Shown here: piece by piece, positions 1 to 5,321 of the stretch
Position numbering within the stretch: position 1 is the first letter of the stretch
Layout of the letters: each line of letters starts with the position of its first letter
Source: CAYWVK01 sp964461865
GTDB lineage: Bacteria; Patescibacteriota; Microgenomatia; Levybacterales; UBA12049
Length of the DNA: 5,321 nt
Reading direction: 5' to 3'
Assembly: GCA_964461865.1 (NCBI GenBank)
Contig: CAYWVK010000039.1
Coordinates: forward strand, 1-5,321
Notes under the pieces: generated by a model
What the model was told of the DNA's origin: nothing
The model's input: only the letters and a program-made list of their open reading frames with translations
The model's database searches: none
Program-made: the position numbers and the translations under genes

Positions 1-299
1 TATTAAAAGTTTGGGATTTATTTTTCTTTGGTTTTTACTTTAGAGATATTGATTGTGGCTTTAAGCTCTTTAAAAAAGAAGCACTAAATAAAATTATGCC
101 ACTTTATTCGGAAGGCGCAATGATTACAACTGAGATATTAGCAAAAGCAAAAAAGAAAAAACTTAAGATTAATCAGGTTGAAGTATTTCATTATCCAAGA
201 ATTTACGGTGATCAAAGCGGAGGGAATTTAAGAGTGATAATAAGGGCCATAAGGGAAAGCTTTGCTCTTTGGAGGGATTTAAATAGTGGAAGAAATTGA
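1..299 (+). CDS. GT2 glycosyltransferase, DPM1-like (probable polyprenyl-phosphate sugar synthase), C-terminal part
   Basis: This is the 3' end of a gene that begins before the window. The first complete codon is at position 3 and TGA is at 297-299, giving 98 residues. Visible family marks are RDIDCGFKLF (window residues 14-23), the YSEGAMITTEILAKAK helix region (35-50), the HYPR motif (63-66) and GGNLRVIIRA followed by RE (73-84). These match the C-terminal half of the catalytic domain of bacterial dolichol-phosphate-mannose-synthase-like enzymes, which transfer a sugar from a nucleotide donor to polyprenyl phosphate on the cytoplasmic face of the membrane. The nucleotide- and metal-binding half lies upstream and is not seen. 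No transmembrane segment or GtrA-like tail follows the domain, so the enzyme is probably soluble or peripheral. Family members are usually about 230-250 residues, so more than half is missing here. The stop overlaps the next gene by 14 nt, which suggests co-translation with the flippase. The family call is fairly firm; the sugar is unknown. Confidence 0.85.
   Translation, partial: LKVWDLFFFGFYFRDIDCGFKLFKKEALNKIMPLYSEGAMITTEILAKAKKKKLKINQVEVFHYPRIYGDQSGGNLRVIIRAIRESFALWRDLNSGRN
271..276 (+). promoter_or_regulatory. Shine-Dalgarno site for the GTG-started flippase
   Basis: GGAGGG lies inside the end of the upstream glycosyltransferase gene, with a 9-nt spacer to the GTG at 286. An in-frame TAA at 280-282 rules out any start further upstream. 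The next in-frame ATG (364) would remove part of the first membrane segment. Together these fix GTG 286 as the start. It is the best ribosome-binding site in the window. Confidence 0.8.
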
Positions 300-1740
300 T
301 ATCGCTGCTGTAAAGAAGAGATCAATTAGAGGAGTTTTTGCATTAACATCCAGAACTTTTGTGATGCAAATTATTACCTTTGCCGCAAATTTGCTACTAA
401 CAATTTTTCTTTCTCCTGAAATATTTGGAATATATTTTGTTGTAACGGCAATAATTGCATTTCTTACATATTTTTCAGACATTGGGCTTGCTGCAGCTTT
501 AATTCAGAAAAAAGAAAAGATTTCGCAAGAGGATTTAAAAACTACTTTTACAATTCAACAAGCTTTAGTAATAACTTTAGTAATAATAGCATTGATTCTT
601 TCTCCCTACATTGCTAAGTTTTATAATTTAGATGCAAGTAGTCTTCTTTTATTTCAGGCGCTTGTTGTGTCTTTTTTCCTTTCGTCTTTAAAGACAATCC
701 CCTCAATTATACTTGAGCGTAGTCTTCGTTTTGAAAGATTGGTAATTCCTCAAATTGTTGAAACATTATTCTTCAACGTTATAGCAGTTGTTCTGGCTAT
801 TAAGGGTTTTGGAGTAGCATCATTTACTTATGCGGTCTTAGCAAGAGGACTATCGGGACTTATTACAATTTATCTTATTGCACCTTGGAGAATTAGTATC
901 GGTTACTCAAAAGCTTCTGCCAAAAAGCTTTTATCTTTTGGTGTTCCTTTTCAGCTAAATAGTCTTTTGGCATTAATAAAAGACGATTTGTTAATTGTGT
1001 ATCTTGGGAAAGTTTTACCGATTGCTCAAGTTGGATATCTTGGTTTTGCTCAAAAATGGGCGTTTCTACCATTAAGACTAATTATGGATAATGTAATAAG
1101 AATAACTTTTCCTTCATTTTCAAGATTACAGGATAATAAAGATTATTTAAGATCGGCGCTTGAAAAATCAATTTTTGCAGCCTGTTTTATAATCTTTCCT
1201 TGCCTTATGGGGCTTGTTATATTGTCACCTTATTTTATTGAGGTTATTCCAAAATATACCAAATGGGAACCGGCACTTTTAGCTCTAGCTTTCTTTTCCA
1301 TTAATGCTGCTTTTTCGTCTATTTCAACTCCCTTAACAAATGTTTTAAATGCAATCGGAAAAATAAAAATAACATTATACTTAATGATTTTCTGGACAGT
1401 TTTAACATGGGTGTTAACACCTCTGGCGATCTTAAAAATGGGCTTTAACGGTGTGGCTGTTGCATCTGCTGCAATATCCGCATCTGTAGTAATTGTGGTT
1501 TATTTTGTTAAAAGATATATTCCCCTTAATCTTTTAAGAATAATTGCTCTTCCTTTGTTGTCAACAGTAATTATGGGAATAGTGTTATTTTTACTATCTC
1601 CCTTTATTGCCAATAGTATTCTGGGCGTAATATTTCTAATTATTATTGGAGCTGTGTTATACTTTTTGTCAATGCTTATATTTGCAAAAAAACAGTTAGC
1701 TTCAAATTTAGAAATGATTAAAAGGAATTTAAAAAAATAA
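286..1740 (+). CDS. Oligosaccharide flippase, Wzx/WzxC-like (MOP superfamily)
   Basis: This is a 484-residue, very hydrophobic protein with about 12-14 predicted membrane segments, by eye near residues 18-40, 45-65, 90-110, 118-138, 155-172, 175-200, 212-232, 248-268, 293-320, 327-350, 360-383, 387-408, 416-438 and 444-466. The loop after the second segment, SDIGLAAALIQKK (64-76) then EDL..TF (82-88), and the P..ILERSLRFERL stretch (139-152) are typical of the WzxC/Polysacc_synt_3 group. Length and topology fit. The family moves polyprenyl-pyrophosphate-linked oligosaccharides from the inner to the outer face of the membrane. The cytoplasmic N-terminus (EEIDIAAVKKRSIRG) and Lys-rich C-terminus (KRNLKK) are usual. 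The start is GTG, supported by a strong ribosome-binding site and an in-frame stop just upstream. Three glycosyltransferase genes follow at once and presumably build its substrate. The substrate itself cannot be inferred. Confidence 0.92.
   Translation: MEEIDIAAVKKRSIRGVFALTSRTFVMQIITFAANLLLTIFLSPEIFGIYFVVTAIIAFLTYFSDIGLAAALIQKKEKISQEDLKTTFTIQQALVITLVIIALILSPYIAKFYNLDASSLLLFQALVVSFFLSSLKTIPSIILERSLRFERLVIPQIVETLFFNVIAVVLAIKGFGVASFTYAVLARGLSGLITIYLIAPWRISIGYSKASAKKLLSFGVPFQLNSLLALIKDDLLIVYLGKVLPIAQVGYLGFAQKWAFLPLRLIMDNVIRITFPSFSRLQDNKDYLRSALEKSIFAACFIIFPCLMGLVILSPYFIEVIPKYTKWEPALLALAFFSINAAFSSISTPLTNVLNAIGKIKITLYLMIFWTVLTWVLTPLAILKMGFNGVAVASAAISASVVIVVYFVKRYIPLNLLRIIALPLLSTVIMGIVLFLLSPFIANSILGVIFLIIIGAVLYFLSMLIFAKKQLASNLEMIKRNLKK
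1721..1726 (+). promoter_or_regulatory. Weak, distant Shine-Dalgarno-like site before the WaaE-like GT2
   Basis: AAAGGA is the only purine-rich GG-containing stretch before the ATG at 1743. The spacer of 16 nt is longer than usual, so the downstream gene may depend on reinitiation after the flippase stop (1738-1740) or on translational coupling. The same motif sits four bases before an A7 run (1731-1737). Confidence 0.35.
1731..1737 (+). other. A7 slippery heptamer (A AAA AAA) directly before the flippase stop
   Basis: The last two codons of the flippase are AAA AAA, preceded by the third base of TTA, so the run has the X XXY YYZ phase of a classic -1 slippery site. A -1 slip here would read ATA AAT and then the ATG at 1743 in frame, joining the flippase to the next glycosyltransferase. 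The sequence and phase are directly visible. Any function is inference, since A-runs are common in such A-rich DNA. Confidence 0.3.
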
Positions 1741-1742
1741 AT

Positions 1743-2651
1743 ATGCATAAATTATCTGTTGTAATTTCTGCTTTTAACGAAGAAAAAAAAATTGAGCAAT
1801 GTTTGAAGTCAGTAAGCTTTGCTGATGAGATTGTTGTTGTAAATAACTCTTCAACCGATAAAACAGAAGAGATAGCTAAGAAATACACTAAAAATGTTTA
1901 TACTCAACCAAACGATATTCAAAAAATTGATCTTCAAAAAAATTTTGGTTTTAGCAAAGCAAGTGGAGATTGGATATTAAGTCTTGATGCAGATGAAAGA
2001 ATTACAAAAGAACTAGCAGGAGAGATAAAAAATGTAATTAAAAGTAATGCTAATTATGATGGATATTGGATACCCAGAAAAAACTATATTTTTGGAAAGT
2101 GGATTGAACATACAGGCTGGTATCCTGATAATCAATTAAGGCTTTTTAAGAAAGGAAGCGGTAAATTTGAATCAGAGCATGTTCATGAACATATAAAAAT
2201 AAATGGAGAACTTGGTTTTTTAAAAAATCATATTATTCATGAGAATTATGATAATGTAGCTCAGTTTATTCAAAAAACTTTTGTTTATGTTCCAAACGAA
2301 GCAAAAAACATACTTGATAATGGATATAAATTTTCATATATCGATGCCATAAAATTTCCTCTAAGAGAATTCTTAAACAGGTTTTTTGCTAAAGAGGGAT
2401 ATAAGGATGGTTTTTACGGACTTATGTTATCGCTTCTAATGGCATTTTATCATTTCTTAGTATTTGCAAATATTTGGGAAGCTGAAAAATACAAACAAAT
2501 CGAACAAAAAGAATTACTTGAATCAGGAGAAAAAGAATTTAAGAAAACATATAAAGAAATTAATTACTGGTTTTTAAATACCAAGATTAATAAAACAAAA
2601 AGTACTACAAAAAAAACTCTTCTAAAATTAAAAAGAAAGCTTTCATCTTAG
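1743..2651 (+). CDS. GT2 glycosyltransferase, WaaE-like, with Lys-rich tail
   Basis: This 302-residue protein is a GT-A fold family 2 transferase that probably adds a sugar from a nucleotide donor to a lipid-linked glycan on the cytoplasmic face. In order: the first strand and FNEE (4-14), the nucleotide-binding strand VVVNNSSTDKT (31-41), KNFGFSKASGDWILSLDADER (66-86) with the metal-binding D82-A-D84, RLFKKG (133-138), and H148-E149 in VHEH. A hydrophobic amphipathic stretch ending in IWE (about 222-246) is usual for the WaaE/beta-1,4-glucosyltransferase-like group and may rest on the membrane. Residue 34 is Asn where relatives, including the gene at 3568, have Asp. Residues 250-302 form an extra tail with 14 Lys that the paralogue at 3568 lacks. 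The ATG lies 2 nt after the flippase stop and just before the first beta strand, so the start is sound. Donor and acceptor are unknown. Confidence 0.88.
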   Translation: MHKLSVVISAFNEEKKIEQCLKSVSFADEIVVVNNSSTDKTEEIAKKYTKNVYTQPNDIQKIDLQKNFGFSKASGDWILSLDADERITKELAGEIKNVIKSNANYDGYWIPRKNYIFGKWIEHTGWYPDNQLRLFKKGSGKFESEHVHEHIKINGELGFLKNHIIHENYDNVAQFIQKTFVYVPNEAKNILDNGYKFSYIDAIKFPLREFLNRFFAKEGYKDGFYGLMLSLLMAFYHFLVFANIWEAEKYKQIEQKELLESGEKEFKKTYKEINYWFLNTKINKTKSTTKKTLLKLKRKLSS

Positions 2652-2653
2652 AT

Positions 2654-3571
2654 ATGAAAAATATTTATATTTCCATACTAAATTTTAACAGTAGGGATGA
2701 AACTATAAACTGTTTAAAATCAATAAAAGAGTTAGCGGTTGATAATTTTAAAATCAATGTAGTTTTAATTGATAATGCTTCCTTAGAAAAACTCGATTTA
2801 AAAGAGAATTTTATTGATCCTATTCCACTTAAGATTGTAAAGGAAGAAAAAAACCTGGGCTTTGCAGGTGGACATAATGTGGGTTTAAGATATGCATTTG
2901 GCAATAAAGGAGATTACGTTTTGATTTTAAATAACGATGCATTTTTAGAAAAAGATGCTTTAAGTGAAATGTTTAAAACAGCAGAGTCAAATAAAAATAT
3001 TGGCATTGTTGTGCCGAAAATATATTTTGCCAAAGGTTTTGAGTTTCATAAGAAAAGGTATAGTAAGAAAGAACTCGGTAGAGTTTTTTGGTATGCAGGA
3101 GGAGAAGTTGATTGGAAAAATGTTATTGGTTTTCATAGGGGAGTTGATCAGGTTGATAAGGGGCAATACGATAAAAGAGAAGAGACAAATTATGCAACAG
3201 GATGTTGCATGCTTTTATCAAGAGATGTTTTAGATAAGGTTGGATTATTAGATGAGAATTATTTTTTATATTATGAAGATGGTGATTTAAGTCAAAGGGT
3301 AAAAAAAGCCGGCTATAAAATAATTTATGAACCAAGGGCAATTTGTTATCATGAGAATGCTTCATCAACCGGGGGTTCAGGGTCAAGCCTTCAGGATTAT
3401 TATATCTCTAGAAATAGAATGCTATTTGGTTTAAAATATGCACCTATAAGGGCAAAAGCTGCTTTAATTAGGGAAAGCTTGAAGATATTAAACAATGGAA
3501 GGGAATGGCAAAAAAGAGGAATATTGGATTTTTATAAAAGAAAATTTAAAAGAGGAAGTTTTAATCCATGA
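2654..3571 (+). CDS. GT2 glycosyltransferase, rhamnosyltransferase-like
   Basis: This 305-residue family 2 transferase belongs to the WbbL/RfbF-like branch. Visible motifs are ISILNFNSRDET (6-17), VVLIDNAS (36-43) with the nucleotide-binding Asp40, NLGFAGGHNVGLRYA (67-81), LILNNDAFLE (90-99) where NND replaces the usual DXD-type site as in many relatives, TGCCMLLSRDVLDKVGLLDE (182-201), YYEDGDLSQRVKKAGY (206-221) with the acidic catalytic-base region E208/D209/D211, YHE (232-234) and YYISRNR (249-255). This motif order is diagnostic for the branch, whose members often transfer rhamnose from dTDP-rhamnose, but the sugar here is not proven and no dTDP-rhamnose genes are in the window. It is probably cytoplasmic and extends the glycan that the flippase exports. 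The ATG sits 2 nt after the previous stop (TAG AT ATG) without a clear ribosome-binding site, which suggests coupling. The stop overlaps the next start as ATGA. Confidence 0.9.
   Translation: MKNIYISILNFNSRDETINCLKSIKELAVDNFKINVVLIDNASLEKLDLKENFIDPIPLKIVKEEKNLGFAGGHNVGLRYAFGNKGDYVLILNNDAFLEKDALSEMFKTAESNKNIGIVVPKIYFAKGFEFHKKRYSKKELGRVFWYAGGEVDWKNVIGFHRGVDQVDKGQYDKREETNYATGCCMLLSRDVLDKVGLLDENYFLYYEDGDLSQRVKKAGYKIIYEPRAICYHENASSTGGSGSSLQDYYISRNRMLFGLKYAPIRAKAALIRESLKILNNGREWQKRGILDFYKRKFKRGSFNP
3551..3556 (+). promoter_or_regulatory. Shine-Dalgarno site for the second WaaE-like GT2
   Basis: AGAGGA lies within the last codons of the preceding transferase, with an 11-nt spacer to the ATG at 3568. 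Together with the ATGA stop-start overlap (3568-3571) it supports this start and translational coupling of the two genes. Confidence 0.6.
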
Positions 3572-4329
3572 GTAAAATTTCAGCCGTTATTATTGCTAAA
3601 AACAGCGAAGAAATAATTGCAGATTGTATAGATTCTGTTTTGTTTTGCAACGAAGTTATAGTTATTGATAATAATTCAACAGATAGAACAAGTGAAATTG
3701 CAAAAAGAATGAATGCTAAGGTTTTTAAAAGTACTTCTTCGGATTTTTCAAAACTAAGAAATTTCGGCCTTGCAAAAACAAATACGGATTGGATTTTATA
3801 TGTTGATTCGGATGAAAGAGTATCAGCAGAATTAGCAAAAAACATAAAAGACATAATTGATAGTAATGATGATTCTTTTTCAGCTTATAAATTACAAAGG
3901 AAAAATTTTTACTTTAAAGATGTTGAATGGCCCTGTATAGAAAAAATAGAAAGATTATTTAAAAAGAAATCTTTAAAAGAATGGTTTGGGAAAATTCACG
4001 AAAGTCCTGTTGTTGATGGAAAAATAGGAGAGCTTGATGGATATCTTTTGCATTATACCCATAGGGATCTTTCCTCCATGCTTGAAAAAACTATTGAATG
4101 GTCAAAAATTGAGGCAGATTTAAGACAAGAATCAAATCATCCGAAAATGACATGGTGGAGATTTCCTCGTGTTATGGGTACGGCTTTTTTTAATTCATAC
4201 ATAAAACAAAAAGGATATAAGGCGGGAACAGGTGGACTAATAGAAAGTATTTATCAATCTTTTAGTATGTTTATTACATATGCAAGACTTTGGGAAATTC
4301 AAAACGGTTTTGATAAAGAAAAAAAATAA
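3568..4329 (+). CDS. GT2 glycosyltransferase, WaaE-like, short paralogue
   Basis: This 253-residue family 2 transferase has the same architecture as the protein at 1743-2651. Visible are ISAVIIAKNSEE (4-15), VIVIDNNSTDRT (30-41) with the nucleotide-binding Asp34 intact, LRNFGLAKTNTDWILYVDSDER (63-84) with the metal-binding D80-S-D82, RLFKKK (129-134), the H144-E145 pair in KIHESP, and a C-terminal hydrophobic stretch ending in RLWE (about 222-243). It ends ten residues after that motif and lacks the Lys-rich tail of its relative. It also lacks a few residues between RKN and RLFKK. It probably adds one sugar to the same lipid-linked glycan; donor and linkage are unknown. The start overlaps the previous stop (ATGA) and is preceded by AGAGGA. 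The end is an A8 run followed by TAA, which directly abuts the next ATG in the same reading frame. Confidence 0.88.
   Translation: MSKISAVIIAKNSEEIIADCIDSVLFCNEVIVIDNNSTDRTSEIAKRMNAKVFKSTSSDFSKLRNFGLAKTNTDWILYVDSDERVSAELAKNIKDIIDSNDDSFSAYKLQRKNFYFKDVEWPCIEKIERLFKKKSLKEWFGKIHESPVVDGKIGELDGYLLHYTHRDLSSMLEKTIEWSKIEADLRQESNHPKMTWWRFPRVMGTAFFNSYIKQKGYKAGTGGLIESIYQSFSMFITYARLWEIQNGFDKEKK
4319..4329 (+). other. A8 run and TAA abutting the next ATG in frame
   Basis: The gene ends GAA AAA AAA TAA and the next base begins the ATG of the YfhO-like gene (4330), so the two reading frames are the same and only the stop codon separates them. No good ribosome-binding site precedes this ATG. Translation probably continues by reinitiation. 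Stop readthrough would give a transferase-membrane protein fusion, but nothing shows that this happens. Confidence 0.4.
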
Positions 4330-5321
4330 ATGTTTAAAAAATTCTGGCCTTATCTTTTTATAATATTAGTCTGGTTTATTTTTTCTTCCCCTTTTTTTCT
4401 AAAAGGTAATGTTCCATATCCATCAACCTATCAAGTTAATTTTTTTGCACCATGGAGTATGTATCAGGAGTTATCAAGTCCTGTAAAAAATAATGCAATG
4501 CCTGATATTATTAATCAGATTTATCCGTGGAAGCATTTCACAATTCAAACTTATCTTTTAGAACAAGTTCCCCTTTGGAATCCGCATAGTTTTTCCGGAA
4601 CACCGCATCTTGCCAATTATCAAACCGCTGTTCTTTCACCGTTTAATCTTTTGTTTTTTATTCTGCCTTTTATTGATGCATGGAGCCTGCTTGTTCTTCT
4701 TCAACCACTTCTTGCAGGATGTTTTACCTATCTTTTTGTGCAAAGCTTAAGCCGTTCAAAAATAGCATCACTAATTTCATCGGTTTCGTTTATGTTTTGC
4801 GGTTTTATTACTTGTTGGATGGGATATGCAACGCTTGCTTTTGCAATTTTATTTTTGCCATTGGCACTTTTTGCAGTTGAGAAATATTTTCAAAATAATA
4901 AAAAAAGATATTTAGTAATTTTATCACTAACTATTCCTTTATCTTTTTTCAGCGGACATTTTCAAATAAGTTTATATTTCCTAATTTCATTAGTTGTTTA
5001 TATTTTAATTAAATTTATCCTGACAAAAGATCTAAAAAGAAGTTTATGGTGTTTATGTTATGTTTTCTTAGGTCTTCTTATTTCAATGCCACAGCTTCTT
5101 CCCTCAATTGAGGTATATTTTAATTCTTTAAGAAGCGGTCTTTTCCAAAAGATAGAAGCAATACCGATTAGTTATTTGCCGACCTTTTTTGCTCCTGATT
5201 TTTTTGGAAATCCGGTTACCAGAAATGATTGGTTTGGTCATTATGCAGAATGGAATGCGTATATTGGAGTTATCCCGTTAATGCTTGCATTTTATAGCAT
5301 TTTGAATAAGAAAAATAGACA
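4330..5321 (+). CDS. YfhO-family membrane protein (probable GT-C glycosyltransferase), N-terminal part
   Basis: The first 330 residues of a large multi-pass protein run off the window end without a stop. The ATG is certain because TAA (4327-4329) precedes it in frame. Segment 1 (about 5-24) is followed by a long loop with PFFLKGNVPYP (21-31), PDIINQIYPW (58-67) and PLWNPHSFSGTPHLANYQ (81-98). These are hallmarks of YfhO-like proteins. Further hydrophobic stretches lie near 100-116, 118-138, 145-161, 165-183, 193-207, 210-230, 238-256 and 309-324. SGHFQISLY (208-216), FAPDFFGNP (287-295) and YIGVIPL (311-317) also fit the family. GT-C enzymes use an acidic residue in the first outer loop; Asp59 is my candidate (inference). 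Bacillus YfhO acts with a polyprenyl-phosphate sugar to decorate lipoteichoic acid. Here the DPM1-like gene at the start of the window could supply the donor. Full members are often 700-900 residues, so over half is missing. Confidence 0.85.
   Translation, partial: MFKKFWPYLFIILVWFIFSSPFFLKGNVPYPSTYQVNFFAPWSMYQELSSPVKNNAMPDIINQIYPWKHFTIQTYLLEQVPLWNPHSFSGTPHLANYQTAVLSPFNLLFFILPFIDAWSLLVLLQPLLAGCFTYLFVQSLSRSKIASLISSVSFMFCGFITCWMGYATLAFAILFLPLALFAVEKYFQNNKKRYLVILSLTIPLSFFSGHFQISLYFLISLVVYILIKFILTKDLKRSLWCLCYVFLGLLISMPQLLPSIEVYFNSLRSGLFQKIEAIPISYLPTFFAPDFFGNPVTRNDWFGHYAEWNAYIGVIPLMLAFYSILNKKNR

Noticed and set aside
96..299. A free-standing 67-residue protein beginning at the ATG at 96
   Set aside because: The same frame is open to the window edge and carries the family motif RDIDCGFKLF upstream of this Met, so it is only the tail of a longer glycosyltransferase.
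1560..1740. A promoter or terminator near the end of the flippase gene, given the A/T-rich runs
   Set aside because: The T- and A-rich runs encode hydrophobic and Lys residues of the flippase. I see no GC-rich hairpin before a T-run and no convincing paired -35/-10 boxes. The genes are 2 nt apart.
2964..3233. An 89-codon open frame on the + strand inside the rhamnosyltransferase-like gene
   Set aside because: It is an out-of-frame shadow of a gene with clear motifs throughout. No family features and no ribosome-binding context are seen.
3123..3854. Open frames on the - strand (3123-3386 and 3561-3854)
   Set aside because: They are antisense to well-supported transferase genes and have low-complexity, motif-free products. 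The same holds for the - strand frames at 279-482, 1500-1748 and 2665-2904.
4680..4880. A 66-codon open frame on the + strand inside the YfhO-like gene
   Set aside because: It lies in another frame of a continuous membrane-protein gene with recognised motifs on both sides. Its Cys/Phe-rich product is typical of shadow translation.
1..5321. CRISPR array, tRNA, insertion sequence, inverted or direct repeats
   Set aside because: Nearly every base is coding in one consistent strand. No spaced repeats, transposase motifs, terminal repeats or tRNA-like cloverleaf were noticed by eye.

Overview
The window is a strongly A+T-rich, gene-dense stretch in which every gene lies on the + strand. It reads as one operon segment for surface-glycan synthesis. 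There are six coding regions: two cut by the window edges and four complete. Neighbours overlap (14 nt, 4 nt), abut (0 nt) or are 2 nt apart, so there is no intergenic region. I see no internal promoter or terminator, no RNA gene, no mobile element and no CRISPR array. The promoter and the end of the operon must lie outside the window.

Layout: (1) 1-299, C-terminal part of a DPM1-type family 2 glycosyltransferase (GT2), a likely polyprenyl-phosphate sugar synthase. (2) 286-1740, a multi-pass flippase of the oligosaccharide/polysaccharide exporter (Wzx/WzxC-like, MOP) superfamily, starting at GTG. (3) 1743-2651, a WaaE-like GT2. (4) 2654-3571, a rhamnosyltransferase-like GT2. (5) 3568-4329, a second, shorter WaaE-like GT2 that looks paralogous to gene 3. 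(6) 4330 to beyond 5321, the N-terminal 330 residues of a YfhO-family membrane protein, probably a GT-C glycosyltransferase.

Likely joint role (inference): genes 3, 4 and 5 add sugars from nucleotide donors to a lipid-linked glycan on the cytoplasmic face, and gene 2 flips that glycan outward. Gene 1 would charge polyprenyl phosphate with a single sugar, and the YfhO-like protein would use such a lipid-linked sugar outside the membrane to decorate a glycan or other surface acceptor. This last step resembles the CsbB/YfhO-type decoration known from Gram-positive teichoic acids. The exact sugars and acceptor cannot be read from the sequence. No Wzy-like polymerase and no initiating sugar-1-phosphate transferase is visible here.

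Organism: the low G+C content, tight gene packing, standard stop usage (TGA, TAA and TAG all end genes) and the pairing of a DPM1-like GT2 and Wzx with a YfhO protein carrying the PLWNP..FSG.P motif recall Candidate Phyla Radiation (Patescibacteria, Microgenomates-like) genomes. This is recognition from memory and not proof. A low-GC Firmicute or another environmental bacterium is not excluded. I found no clearly undescribed system. The most notable points are gene-junction oddities (slippery A-runs that could permit fusion products), an Asp-to-Asn change in the nucleotide-binding motif of gene 3, and the paralogous pair of transferases.
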